A stretch of 38,547 bases of DNA from assembly GCA_026981655.1 (NCBI GenBank), contig JALSIJ010000259.1, forward strand, positions 1 through 38,547, given 5' to 3'. Shown here piece after piece: positions 17,349-25,933 of the stretch. How positions within the stretch are numbered: position 1 is the first letter of the stretch; each line of letters opens with the position of its first letter. The stretch is from Rhizobiaceae bacterium. Lineage in GTDB: Bacteria; Pseudomonadota; Alphaproteobacteria; Rhizobiales; Rhizobiaceae. The translations under genes and the position numbers were made by a program. Below the pieces are notes generated by a model. It saw only the letters and a program-made list of their open reading frames with translations. It ran no database searches and had not been told where the DNA came from.

Positions 17349-17502
17349 CCCATCCGTTCTTACCGAAAACATTCTCAATTCTTCTCCCTCACGGCCATTG
17401 GGGTTACTTACGGCCTAAGCAAGGAACGATACAATGCTCGGGCCGTTCTTAGGGTCAGGGCTGAATCATTCTGCTTCATGTCGCCCACGGCAATATAGCG
17501 CT
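17349..17502. other. non-coding spacer before the miniature element
   Basis: About 150 bases with no convincing gene. The short GGCC-containing repeats (around 17392-17416 and 17438-17450) do not form a clear terminator. I see nothing else. Confidence 0.4.
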
Positions 17503-17504
17503 TA

Positions 17505-17768
17505 GGACCTGTTGACAAATTGGTTTCGGACGCGGCGCGAGTGCAATATTATGTCTGAACAGGCGGAAACTGCGCCGCGGTGTCGCCCACTACAAGCTTT
17601 TTCCAACGTATTCAGGCATAATATTGCTCGCGTCCAAAGGATATGAGTAAAATCACTCATAATTGCGTCGAAAAGCATTGAAAGGGATTGCCCTGCCTGC
17701 TGTTTTTCTTCTCGTTCTGAATGATTTATCTTCATACCGCGCGCCAAATCCAGTTTGTCAACAGGTCC
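17505..17768. mobile_element. 264-bp miniature inverted-repeat element (MITE) with TA duplication
   Basis: Terminal inverted repeats of 19 bp match at 18 positions: GGACCTGTTGACAAATTGG at 17505-17523 and its complement at 17750-17768. They are flanked by TA on both sides (17503-17504 and 17769-17770), the target duplication used by IS630/mariner-like and some IS5-group elements. No transposase is encoded. Inside lies a second inverted repeat (17543-17559 with 17611-17627, 16 of 17 matching) and an 8-bp perfect GC stem (17531-17538 with 17572-17579), so the left half can fold into a long hairpin. It is therefore a non-autonomous element mobilised by a transposase elsewhere. The parent family is not certain. 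Confidence 0.75.
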
Positions 17769-18220
17769 TAGTGCAGGCCTGCCCGCCCGATAAGGCGTTG
17801 AAAAATTGTTGGGTTTTTTACCGGTGGCGGCAGCGGCAATGTATCCGGCACCATATGGCTTAAAATCCAGCGCGGCATGATCGGCTCGCTTGAATGACTG
17901 CACGATGTGCCCATTTTCAGTGGATCAAAAATTTTGATATAGGTGGGTGCCGCCAGATCATCCAGATAGACAGACCCACTACTTGGGCGATCGCTTCGCT
18001 GATTTATCATGGCTTCCGCCTCATCCAGGAAACGCAAGAACTCCACGCGCGGCAATGGTTTTGTCGGTGCTTCACCTGCGGGATCAAAGACATGCCAATC
18101 GGCAGGTGATGCCTTTAACGTCTCCCAGAGGCTTTCCAAATCTGTCCATTTAAGCACGCCAAAAAATCGCCCGCGAAATTGCCGCCAAAAATCCGTGTCC
18201 GGTAAACTTCCATTGCTCAT
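17768..18220 (-). CDS. conserved-type protein of unknown function, 150 residues
   Basis: A 150-residue soluble protein (MSNGSLPDTDFWRQFRGRFFGVLKW...) with many Trp and Pro and the segment YLDDLAAPTYIKIFDPLKMGTSC in its middle. I recognise the general look of a proteobacterial family of unknown function but can assign no role. GAGCGG lies eight bases before ATG 18220. The stop codon TAG is built from the TA target base pair plus the first G of the inserted miniature element; without the element the same position would read TAA, so the reading frame was not shortened. It is downstream of, and co-directional with, a Gfo/Idh/MocA gene across 65 bp. Confidence 0.72.
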   Translation of the reverse strand: MSNGSLPDTDFWRQFRGRFFGVLKWTDLESLWETLKASPADWHVFDPAGEAPTKPLPRVEFLRFLDEAEAMINQRSDRPSSGSVYLDDLAAPTYIKIFDPLKMGTSCSHSSEPIMPRWILSHMVPDTLPLPPPVKNPTIFQRLIGRAGLH

Positions 18221-18285
18221 ATTAAATACCGCTCAGTTGATTACCTGATACCATACTGAAACAATTGTGATCAGCCAAATGAAGC

Positions 18286-19233
18286 TTACTCACTCATCAT
18301 TCTCTCGATACGATCCAGTACTTCCATCGCAGGCAAACATTGAGCAACGGAGCCGTTAGGCTCCCGCTTCTCGCGAATGGCTGCAATAAATTCCCGGTCA
18401 ATCAACTCAATGCCGTTATTGGAAACAGCAACGCCAGATAAATCTATCGGTTGTTCACGACCGTCCACCAAATCATCATAACGCGCAATCCACGTGCCGT
18501 TGTCGCAAATATAACGGAAAAATGTGCCGAGCGGTCCGTCATTATTGAATGAAAGCGACAGGGTGCAAAGCGCGCCCGAAGGGGTTTTCATGATGATGCT
18601 CATATCCAAAGCAATACCAAGTTCCGGGTGTTTCGGTCCCTGAACACCATAAACCTCAGATATGTCTTCGCCGGTTTGGTATTGAAACAAATCAACCGTA
18701 TGGCAGGCATGGTGCCAAAGCAGGTGGTCGGTCCAGCTGCGCGGATTACCAGCCGCATTGATGTTTTTGCGGCGGAAAAAATAGGTCTGTACGTCCATTT
18801 GCTGAATGGCGATCTCACCGGCTGTAATTTTGTTATGTATCCATTGATGTGAGGGGTTAAAGCGGCGCACATGACCGGCCATCGCAACCTTGCCTGTTTG
18901 TTTTTGCACCGCTACCAGCTCTTGGGAATCGGCCAGATTATCGGCCATCGGAATTTCGACCAGCACGTGCTTGCCTGCCTTCATGCATTGGATTGCCTGA
19001 CTGGCATGCATCTGGGTGGGCGTCGACAGGATCACCGCATCGACATCATCGCGCGAAAGAGCCTCGCCCAGATCGGTGGTTGCATGGGCAATATTACGGG
19101 ATTTGGCAAATTCTGTGATTGCCTCAAGTTTGCGACCGACCACAGAGGTTACTTCCACACCATCAACTTTCGCCAGCGCATCAAGATGCTTCATCCCGAA
19201 TGCACCGGCGGCTCCAGCCACACATATTCTCAT
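18286..19233 (-). CDS. Gfo/Idh/MocA-family NAD(P)-dependent oxidoreductase
   Basis: A 315-residue two-domain dehydrogenase. The N-terminal Rossmann fold opens with CVAGAAGAFGMKHLDAL (about residues 4-20); the family EKP-type motif appears as GKHVLVEIPMADN (near residues 88-100), where the usual Lys after Glu is replaced by Ile, so the catalytic pattern is atypical. The C-terminal domain has HHACHTVDLFQYQTGEDI. Substrates in this superfamily are sugars, inositols or related carbonyls; none can be named here. AAGGA precedes ATG 19233. It lies 134 bp after a DAO-type oxidoreductase on the same strand, and the two may act in one pathway. Confidence 0.87.
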   Translation of the reverse strand: MRICVAGAAGAFGMKHLDALAKVDGVEVTSVVGRKLEAITEFAKSRNIAHATTDLGEALSRDDVDAVILSTPTQMHASQAIQCMKAGKHVLVEIPMADNLADSQELVAVQKQTGKVAMAGHVRRFNPSHQWIHNKITAGEIAIQQMDVQTYFFRRKNINAAGNPRSWTDHLLWHHACHTVDLFQYQTGEDISEVYGVQGPKHPELGIALDMSIIMKTPSGALCTLSLSFNNDGPLGTFFRYICDNGTWIARYDDLVDGREQPIDLSGVAVSNNGIELIDREFIAAIREKREPNGSVAQCLPAMEVLDRIERMMSE

Positions 19234-19367
19234 TTTTTCATCCTTGTTTGAACGACGCCCTGACAGACCTATTTTGTCGTGGCGATTATCATTTTTAATT
19301 CTGTATGAGAAATCAAAACATCAATTGGTTCATTCAAAATCCGCATAGGGGCAGCCGTTCGCGCCAC

Positions 19368-20675
19368 TTAGCCCAGAACCGAAAAACTTGATTCCTCGTT
19401 GATTTTTCGCTTGCGGGAATAGAACCCCACATCAATATCGCGCTGTAAATAGGGCAAGGTGAATTGTAGCGGTGCCTCATCGTGATCGTCGCCATTCTCG
19501 CAATATTCGATCAGCGCGGCCATCATTTTTCCGGCAATCGGGGCGTTCTTATATTGATTGCCGCTGGAACCGCAGGCCATGTAGAATCCGGGCAGTTGCG
19601 ATTTATCATAGATCGGTATCCAGTCGCTTGAGGCATCGTATAAATCGACGACGCCTTTGGTTTTTTGCGGTATGCCAAGGCTTGGCACCCGTTGACCATA
19701 GCGCATGGCCTGGGTGGTCCACTGGTCTGTAAAATTGCGATCATAATTCACATCGTCCTCAACCCAGTAATGGCGATCACATTCCGGGTCTTCGCTACCA
19801 ATGAGAATATTGTTGCCATGTTCCGGGCGGCAATAGCAGGCAATATCAGCGTCCGATACAATCATGCCGTCATTTTCAAAATCAAACCCCTTGGGAGCCG
19901 GAACATGCACTACCTCTTGCCGCAGGGGTCGGGTTTTTATCGTCATGTCATCCAGAACACCGGCCATTTGATTGATTTTTGATGAGGCCGGCCCGGCAAC
20001 ATTAATCACCACCGGCGCATGTACTTCTTCACCATCGGCAAAGCGCACGCCCTTAACCCGCCTGTCTTGTTGCAATATCTTGACAACTTCTTTGCCCAGC
20101 AAAAATTCGCCCCCATGCATTTTGGCCGCGTCAGCCAAATTTTGCGCAGAAAGGGCCGGGTCGGTCACATAACCGGTTTTTGGCCAGAACACGCCTCCCG
20201 ACAGCGCGCCACCATTGGGTTTGCCAAAATCAGGGTCGTCTGAGGTTTTCGGCGGGGCATAACTCTGCAGCGAATATATTGGCAGCTTTTGAATAATTTT
20301 TTCAGCAGACCATTCCTCCAGCGGGCAATCAAGCAGGTTGCAGTTCTCAATATGCTTTTGCAGATAGCCATTGGCCTCAGTTTTCATTACCAGACAGCCG
20401 GTCTCGCGATATTGCGCCAGATCGCTGCCATCGGGCAGACCCAGATAATCGGCCCAATCGCGCCAATAGTGATAGGCCTCCCAGGCAAATATTGTTCCAT
20501 CGAAGGTGGAGTAATGGGTGCGTATGATGGCGCAGGAGCCGGAGGTTGAACCGTGGCCGGACTGGCTGTTTCGGTCAACATTGGTGGTATTCCAACCCGC
20601 TTTGGCAAGTTCAAAAGCAATTGCCGTGCCGATTACACCGGCACCGATTATAATTGCATCCGTGGTTTTGGTCAT
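19368..20675 (-). CDS. FAD-dependent oxidoreductase of the DAO family (sarcosine oxidase/glycine oxidase-like)
   Basis: A 435-residue D-amino-acid-oxidase-type flavoenzyme. The dinucleotide-binding motif is IIIGAGVIGTAIAFELAKAG (about residues 8-27), followed by the FAD-contacting GSTSGSCAIIRTHYS. The C-terminal segment GFYMACGSSGNQYKNAPIAGKMMAALI is the usual second FAD site. It resembles the beta subunit of heterotetrameric sarcosine oxidase and related N-methyl amino acid oxidases, but no GcvT-like alpha, gamma or delta partner is adjacent, so a monomeric or differently partnered amine oxidase is likely. It lies downstream of tRNA-Ser and the MttB/dehydrogenase operon, and may extend that amine theme; the link is inferred. 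Confidence 0.85.
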   Translation of the reverse strand: MTKTTDAIIIGAGVIGTAIAFELAKAGWNTTNVDRNSQSGHGSTSGSCAIIRTHYSTFDGTIFAWEAYHYWRDWADYLGLPDGSDLAQYRETGCLVMKTEANGYLQKHIENCNLLDCPLEEWSAEKIIQKLPIYSLQSYAPPKTSDDPDFGKPNGGALSGGVFWPKTGYVTDPALSAQNLADAAKMHGGEFLLGKEVVKILQQDRRVKGVRFADGEEVHAPVVINVAGPASSKINQMAGVLDDMTIKTRPLRQEVVHVPAPKGFDFENDGMIVSDADIACYCRPEHGNNILIGSEDPECDRHYWVEDDVNYDRNFTDQWTTQAMRYGQRVPSLGIPQKTKGVVDLYDASSDWIPIYDKSQLPGFYMACGSSGNQYKNAPIAGKMMAALIEYCENGDDHDEAPLQFTLPYLQRDIDVGFYSRKRKINEESSFSVLG

Positions 20676-20817
20676 TGCATTACTTTCAAATCTCGCTAAC
20701 CTTGGAACGGAAAATTACGGGTTTGTTTCAAGGTTTAGATTGTAATGGCGATGGTTGGCGGGTCAATGCTGCTAAATTGAATCGCGAATGCATGTGAGTT
20801 GCCGCGAGATTAAAAAA

Positions 20818-20907
20818 TGGCGGAGAGACAGGGATTCGAACCCTGGAGACGGTCACCCGCCTACACACTTTCCAGGCGTGCGCCTTCGACCACTCGGCCA
20901 CCTCTCC
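20818..20907 (-). tRNA. tRNA-Ser (anticodon GGA)
   Basis: A 90-base tRNA including encoded CCA (plus-strand TGG at 20818). The acceptor stem pairs GGAGAGG with TCTCTCC (one G-U), the D-arm is GCCGAGTGGTCGAAGGC, the anticodon loop CTGGAAA gives GGA, a long class II variable arm (GTGTAGGCGGGTGACCGTCTCC region) follows, and the T-arm has GGTTCGAATCC. Six T residues follow the 3' end on the transcribed strand. Confidence 0.97.
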
Positions 20908-21031
20908 GTTATTGCTGCAAATAAACCGCAAGCAGGCTTCGACTACCCGATCTTGAATGAGAAATCCACCGCAAAATTCACAACATATCAAATCAAACGC
21001 AGCAAACGGGCTCTAACAGGCGGATATGGAC

Positions 21032-21050
21032 AAAAAAGGCCAAATGGCCA
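21032..21050 (-). terminator. intrinsic terminator of the MttB/dehydrogenase operon
   Basis: A self-complementary GGCCATTTGGCC (21038-21049) immediately after the mttB-family stop codon, followed by six T residues on the minus strand (21032-21037). The stem is short (4-5 bp) but GC-rich and followed by a full T-tract. Confidence 0.55.
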
Positions 21051-22622
21051 TTATTTCTCACCAGGACGCATATCATTTTGGGACAGGCAAATTTTAAAAT
21101 TTTCACGCAATTCTTCATCAAGCTCCGGGGAAATATACTCAGGAAAATACTCGCCCAGAATACGCTGTTTTTCTTTAATCGCCAGATTGACAATATCCGG
21201 TTTTTTTGCCTCCACCCATTCCTTCGGGCTCATTCTATTCCCCAATACCGGATAGAGATATTCGCTTTCCATCAAAGACAGGGTTTGTTGGTGGCCAAGA
21301 TAATGCACCGGCCCCTCGGTACAGATATTGCGCATGGTTTCTACCGACAAAGTCTCCTGATTAACCTCGATGCCGCGAATACAGCGCAAGACCTGACCAA
21401 GAATATCATTGTCGACAATCAGACTTTCCAGACAGAAGCCCATCAGCGAACCATGCATTCCGGCCGCCTCATATATAAGATTACTGCCGGAAAGCCCGGC
21501 CATGACGGTGGTAATTCCCTTTTCGTAGCCTGACTGGATGTCCGGCATTTTTGCGTCACTCATGCCTGCGGGAGCCCCATTGGGCAGATCATAGTAAAGC
21601 GCCATTTGACCACAGGCGGCGGATAAAAGCGACTGCTCGCCGGAGCCACCGGACATCGCGCCGGTGCGCAGATCCGACACAAAGGGCCAAGCGCCAAAAA
21701 TCGCCGGATGGCCCGGCGAAATGGCATGAACGTAAACAAGGCCTGCCAAAACTTCGGCCATTGCCTGCACAACGGAACCTGCAATCGCTGCTGGAGATGT
21801 GGCGCCCGCCTGCCCGGCAGACAAAAGCAAAACCGGAATACCGGCCTGCACACAGCCCTCAAGCACATCGCAGGCATCTTCGGCAAAACGCAAGGGCGGC
21901 ACGACAAAGCAGCACGACATGGAAACGAATGGTCGAGCGCGAAATGCTTCTTCTCCGCCTGCAACCTTGTAAATCATATCAATGACGGGTTCGATATTTT
22001 CCGGAAAGGAGATACTGGTACCGATATGCTTTTTAGTACCGGCAAAACAGGCATAGAGCGTGTTGATGTCGAGATCGAGAGAAGTTTCCATATCGCGCGC
22101 CACCATTGGTCGCTGGAAAAAATGAATATTGTCCTGCACATCAACAATGCGGGCGGCATCATAAATATCTTTCAGATAACTTTCCCGATACTCATTTTTC
22201 TCCACATCCACCACATGAACGGCAGCACCGGCGGTTCCAAAATGCACCTTTGACCCCATTGGGTGAATGTCGTGCTTTGGGTCGCGCCCGCAAAGCACAA
22301 AATCCCGATTGGCATCGGCAATTACCTGTTTCACCAGCGCGCGCGGAAAACGCAATCGTTCATCATCGCCATAAATCGCGCCAACACTTGTGCAATGTTT
22401 GATGCAGCCTGGCGTTGCCAGTGATAACCCGATATTTTCCAGCACATCCAGTACGGCATCGTGGATCTGTTCAATTTCAGACTGCGACAACGGTTGATAG
22501 CGCCCGCTGGGCATACCCATTTTCACCGGTTTGATAGCATCAGCAAGCGGTGCGGCACGCAGTGCATGTCGGGCGGCCCGCCCGCCCGAACGACGGGAAC
22601 CTGTTGGTGCTGGTTGGCTCAT
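21051..22622 (-). CDS. MttB-superfamily corrinoid-dependent methyltransferase (non-pyrrolysine)
   Basis: A 523-residue member of the trimethylamine methyltransferase (MttB) superfamily, which transfers a methyl group from a methylated or quaternary amine to a corrinoid protein. The family is recognised by the N-terminal RYQPLSQSEIEQIHDAVLDVLENIG, the central SMSCCFVVPPLRFAEDACDVLE and the Gly-rich AGQAGATSPAAIAGSVVQAMAEVLAG. The frame is uninterrupted with no in-frame amber codon, so this is the non-Pyl type, the group that includes glycine betaine methyltransferase MtgB. It has a basic Arg/Ala-rich N-terminal leader of about 30 residues. GGGAG lies eight bases before ATG 22622. It is the last gene of a minus-strand operon, 30 bp after the PEP-mutase-like gene. 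No corrinoid protein gene is in the window. Confidence 0.92.
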   Translation of the reverse strand: MSQPAPTGSRRSGGRAARHALRAAPLADAIKPVKMGMPSGRYQPLSQSEIEQIHDAVLDVLENIGLSLATPGCIKHCTSVGAIYGDDERLRFPRALVKQVIADANRDFVLCGRDPKHDIHPMGSKVHFGTAGAAVHVVDVEKNEYRESYLKDIYDAARIVDVQDNIHFFQRPMVARDMETSLDLDINTLYACFAGTKKHIGTSISFPENIEPVIDMIYKVAGGEEAFRARPFVSMSCCFVVPPLRFAEDACDVLEGCVQAGIPVLLLSAGQAGATSPAAIAGSVVQAMAEVLAGLVYVHAISPGHPAIFGAWPFVSDLRTGAMSGGSGEQSLLSAACGQMALYYDLPNGAPAGMSDAKMPDIQSGYEKGITTVMAGLSGSNLIYEAAGMHGSLMGFCLESLIVDNDILGQVLRCIRGIEVNQETLSVETMRNICTEGPVHYLGHQQTLSLMESEYLYPVLGNRMSPKEWVEAKKPDIVNLAIKEKQRILGEYFPEYISPELDEELRENFKICLSQNDMRPGEK

Positions 22623-22652
22623 AATTTATCTCCCGGTGTAAATTTGGATTCG

Positions 22653-23480
22653 TCAGGTGCTGCCTTTTTCAATCAATTTTTCAACTTCGTCGCCACTTAT
22701 CGAATGGCCCAGCGGTGAGAAATCACCTTCGCTCAACATGGCCGACACGCTGTCTAAAATTATGCGATGGGTGGCGCGCGCAATCGCAGAACCAAGGCTG
22801 ATGCGGCGCACACCGGCAGCGGCAAATTCTGAGTGGCTGTGTTTTACAAATGGGCCTGCGGCGAGCGCATTGACCGGGATGGATACGGCCTCACACAGCC
22901 GTTTTATATCGGCCAATGAGGGTGGAATGGGCACATAGACCGCGTCGGCACCGGCCTTTTCAAACGCAATAACGCGGGCGATTGCCTCATCCATATCATA
23001 GACACCAAGCATGACACCATCGGCGCGAGCGGTAAAAATAAACGGCTGATCAAGGCTGTTAGCGGCATCAGCTGCGGCCTTAACCCGCTCCACCGCCAGA
23101 TTAATCGGATAAAAATTATCGCTTTGACTTGTTGCAACATCTTCAATCGAGCAGCCCGAAAGCCCTGCTTCTGCCGCAAGTCTAATGGTTTCAGCCACCA
23201 CATCAGGTGCATCGCCATAGCCATTTTCCAGATCACCATTTACCGGTAGCGGCGTGGCGCGCACAATATCACTTGCATGGGCTAGGGCCTCTTCACGCGA
23301 AACGTGGCCCATATCCTTTTTGCCGAGGGTAAAGGCATGGCCGGAACTGGTGGTCGCCAGCGCCTTGGCACCAAGGGCTGCCATCATCTGCGCTGAACCA
23401 ATATCCCACGGATTGGGCATGATAAAGCAGCCCTCCTCATGCAATTTTGCAAAGCTCTTATGTCGTTCCAACAGGTTCAT
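22653..23480 (-). CDS. Isocitrate lyase/PEP mutase-family enzyme
   Basis: A 275-residue TIM-barrel protein of the isocitrate lyase/phosphoenolpyruvate mutase superfamily. The metal-binding motif is VNGDLENGYGDAP; the conserved SIEDV segment and FTARADG follow. The Cys-containing KKCGH loop of true isocitrate lyases is absent, so the protein is not an isocitrate lyase; C-C or C-P bond lyase, oxaloacetate decarboxylase-like or another activity is possible. ATG 23480 is chosen with GAGG eight bases upstream; a GTG at 23486 overlaps the preceding stop. It lies two bases after the second FAD-GcvT dehydrogenase and 30 bases before mttB, so it is part of this operon, though its chemistry in amine catabolism is unclear. 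Confidence 0.88.
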   Translation of the reverse strand: MNLLERHKSFAKLHEEGCFIMPNPWDIGSAQMMAALGAKALATTSSGHAFTLGKKDMGHVSREEALAHASDIVRATPLPVNGDLENGYGDAPDVVAETIRLAAEAGLSGCSIEDVATSQSDNFYPINLAVERVKAAADAANSLDQPFIFTARADGVMLGVYDMDEAIARVIAFEKAGADAVYVPIPPSLADIKRLCEAVSIPVNALAAGPFVKHSHSEFAAAGVRRISLGSAIARATHRIILDSVSAMLSEGDFSPLGHSISGDEVEKLIEKGST

Positions 23481-23482
23481 GC

Positions 23483-25933
23483 TCACATCCTCACGCGTTC
23501 AGATTTCGGGTCATATAGGGGTTTTAAACTTGCCTTGGCGTCAAAGCGTTCACCGGCAATTTCGATCTGGTAGCGGGAGGCCAAAACCTCATCCGGTTTC
23601 TCGCCGACGCATGGCACATAACCAAGGCCAATGGCGGCACCGAGATAATGACCGTAATTTCCAGAGGTCAGATAGCCAACAATATGACCATCGCGGAGGA
23701 TCGGCTCATTGTGATAAAGCAACGGTTCCGGATCGTTCAGCTGGAATTGCAGCAGCCTCGTTTGCATCCCTTCATCGCGCTTTTTCAACACCGCATCGCG
23801 GCCAATAAAATCGCCCTTGTCGGTTTTGACCGCAAAGCCAAGGCCCGCTTCCAGCACATGGTCCTCATCGGTAATATCATGACCAAAATGGCGATAGGCT
23901 TTTTCAATACGGCAGGAATCCAGCACATGCAGACCGCACATTTTCAATCCCAAATCCGTACCCGCCTCATCCAGCGCCTCGAAAACATGAGCGGCCTGAT
24001 CGGATGAAACATATAGCTCCCAGCCAAGCTCGCCGACATAGGTTACCCGGTGCGCGCGGGCCATCCCCATGCCGATTTCGATCTCCTGCATCGAGCCAAA
24101 GGGATGCACCTCATTGGAGATATTGGCCGGGCTGACTTTTGATAAAAGCGCGCGTGAATCTGGCCCCATCAGGCACAATACAGCCTCACCCGCCGTCACA
24201 TCCGTGATTACCACATGCAATTGCGGATCGAGGTTTTTACGCAACCATGAAAGATCGCGTTGCAGGGTGGCTCCCGGCACTACCAGCAAAAATGCCGTAT
24301 CTGAAATCCGGGTGACCGTCAGATCGCATTCAATGCCGCCGCGAGAATTGAGCATTTGCGTATAGGTGATTTTGCCCGGCTCAACATCCATCTGATTGGC
24401 GCAGATATGTTGCAAAAATGTACAGGCATCGCGGCCCTCGACCCGAATTTTACCAAAGCTCGACATATCAAATAGCCCAACGCCCTCGCGTACGGCCATA
24501 TGTTCGCGTTTGGCATTTTCAAACCAGTTTTGCCGCTTCCATGAGTATTCGTACTCCGCTTTTTGCCCGGTATCAGCAAACCAGTTAGCGCGCTCCCAGC
24601 CTGCACCCTCACCAAATACAGCACCCTTAGCCTTCAATTGCTCATGGATGGGAGAGCGACGGATACCGCGCGAGGTAACCGGCTGGCGATAGGGGAAATG
24701 ATCGGCATATAACAGCCCCAAAGTCTCAGACACACGCTCGCGCAGAAAATGCGCGTTATTTTGAAAGGGCTGGACGCGGCGTATGTCCACATCCCACAAA
24801 TCAGAAGGCGGATGACCATCATGCATCCATTGGGCCAGCGCCTGCCCGGCACCTCCGGCGGATTGAATGCCAATGGAGTTGAAGCCTGCGCAGACCCAGA
24901 AATTTTCAACCTCCGGCGCCTCACCCAGATAATAGCGATCATCGGGGGTGAAACTTTCTGGCCCGTTGAAAAATGTATGAATACCGGTTTCGGCCAGCAT
25001 CGGAAGGCGATTGACGGCGCGCTCAAGAATAGGCTCGAAATGATCGAAATCCTCCGGCAATTGGTCGAACGAGAAATCTTCAGGAATTCCCTCCATGCCC
25101 CAGGGCTTGGATTTTGGCTCAAACGCGCCAAGCAAAATTTTGCCCGCATCTTCCTTGTAATAGGCGCATTCATCCGGCACCCGCAGCACCGGCAGGCGCG
25201 CCAAATTTTCTATCGCTTCGGTGACGATATAAAAATGTTCGCAGGCATGAAGCGGCACATTAACACCGGCCATCTTACCCAGTTCGCGGGCCCACATGCC
25301 GGCACAATTGATCACATGGGGCGTTTTGATCGCAACCACTTCGCCGTTAAATTCTGCCTTAACGCCCGCGACCTTACCGCGATCAAGATCAACTCCCGTA
25401 ACCTTTGCGCCTTCAAAAATCTGCGCGCCCATTTGTTTAGCGCCCTTGGCCAGCGCCAGCGTGATATTGGTCGGATCGCCCTGCCCGTCCTTTGGCAGAT
25501 AGATCGCGCCGCAAATATCTTCCACATTTAAATGCGGGTAACGGTTTTTAACCTCGGAAGATGAAATTTCCTCCACCTCCACCCCAAAGGCGCGGGCCAT
25601 CGAGGCTCCACGATAGATCTCTTCTTTTCGTTCCTCTGTCAGCGCCACGGTGATGGAGCCATTGCGACGAATGCCTGTCGCGATGCCGGTTTCAGCCTCC
25701 AGATTGAAATAAAGTTCCTGGGTATATTTGGCCAGTTTGGTCATATTGGATGAGGCGCGCAACTGGCCAATCAAACCCGCCGCATGCCAGGTGGTACCAC
25801 AGGTCAATTGCTTGCGTTCCAGCAAAATCACATCTTTCCAGCCAAGTTTTGCCAGATGATAGGCAACGGAACAGCCAACCACACCACCGCCAATAATGAC
25901 AGCACTCGCCTCAATCGGCAGGGTTTTATTCAT
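23483..25933 (-). CDS. FAD-GcvT fusion dehydrogenase (dimethylglycine/sarcosine dehydrogenase type), copy 2
   Basis: An 816-residue two-part enzyme. The N-terminal DAO-type FAD domain starts AVIIGGGVVGCSVAYHLAKL; the covalent-FAD-type motif TTWHAAGL puts His at residue 50. An FAO_M-like bridge precedes a GcvT aminomethyltransferase domain from about residue 460 (REGVGLFDMSSFGKIRVEG) and a GcvT C-terminal barrel (last 100 residues, GDFIGRDAVLKKRDEG). Such enzymes remove an N-methyl group from dimethylglycine, sarcosine or related amines and pass formaldehyde-level carbon to tetrahydrofolate. The start shares the ATGA overlap with the upstream gene, with GAAAG nine bases before ATG 25933; ATG 25939 is a close alternative. 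It is a divergent paralogue of the preceding gene. Exact substrate unknown. Confidence 0.92.
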   Translation of the reverse strand: MNKTLPIEASAVIIGGGVVGCSVAYHLAKLGWKDVILLERKQLTCGTTWHAAGLIGQLRASSNMTKLAKYTQELYFNLEAETGIATGIRRNGSITVALTEERKEEIYRGASMARAFGVEVEEISSSEVKNRYPHLNVEDICGAIYLPKDGQGDPTNITLALAKGAKQMGAQIFEGAKVTGVDLDRGKVAGVKAEFNGEVVAIKTPHVINCAGMWARELGKMAGVNVPLHACEHFYIVTEAIENLARLPVLRVPDECAYYKEDAGKILLGAFEPKSKPWGMEGIPEDFSFDQLPEDFDHFEPILERAVNRLPMLAETGIHTFFNGPESFTPDDRYYLGEAPEVENFWVCAGFNSIGIQSAGGAGQALAQWMHDGHPPSDLWDVDIRRVQPFQNNAHFLRERVSETLGLLYADHFPYRQPVTSRGIRRSPIHEQLKAKGAVFGEGAGWERANWFADTGQKAEYEYSWKRQNWFENAKREHMAVREGVGLFDMSSFGKIRVEGRDACTFLQHICANQMDVEPGKITYTQMLNSRGGIECDLTVTRISDTAFLLVVPGATLQRDLSWLRKNLDPQLHVVITDVTAGEAVLCLMGPDSRALLSKVSPANISNEVHPFGSMQEIEIGMGMARAHRVTYVGELGWELYVSSDQAAHVFEALDEAGTDLGLKMCGLHVLDSCRIEKAYRHFGHDITDEDHVLEAGLGFAVKTDKGDFIGRDAVLKKRDEGMQTRLLQFQLNDPEPLLYHNEPILRDGHIVGYLTSGNYGHYLGAAIGLGYVPCVGEKPDEVLASRYQIEIAGERFDAKASLKPLYDPKSERVRM

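Noticed and set aside
17502-17903. A minus-strand reading frame of 133 codons across the miniature element.
   Set aside because: It crosses the terminal repeats and the 3' end of a better-supported gene in another frame, is rich in residues expected from inverted repeats, and has no recognisable domain.
20818-20907. tRNA-Ser as an integration site for a genomic island.
   Set aside because: No integrase, no partial tRNA duplicate and no direct repeat of the tRNA 3' end were found in the window.
21051-22622. Possible pyrrolysine-dependent trimethylamine methyltransferase.
   Set aside because: The frame has no in-frame amber codon and is of full length, so it is the non-pyrrolysine type; no pyl genes are present.
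22653-23480. Isocitrate lyase of the glyoxylate cycle.
   Set aside because: Too short, and lacks the KKCGH catalytic loop; it belongs to the broader PEP-mutase-like group.
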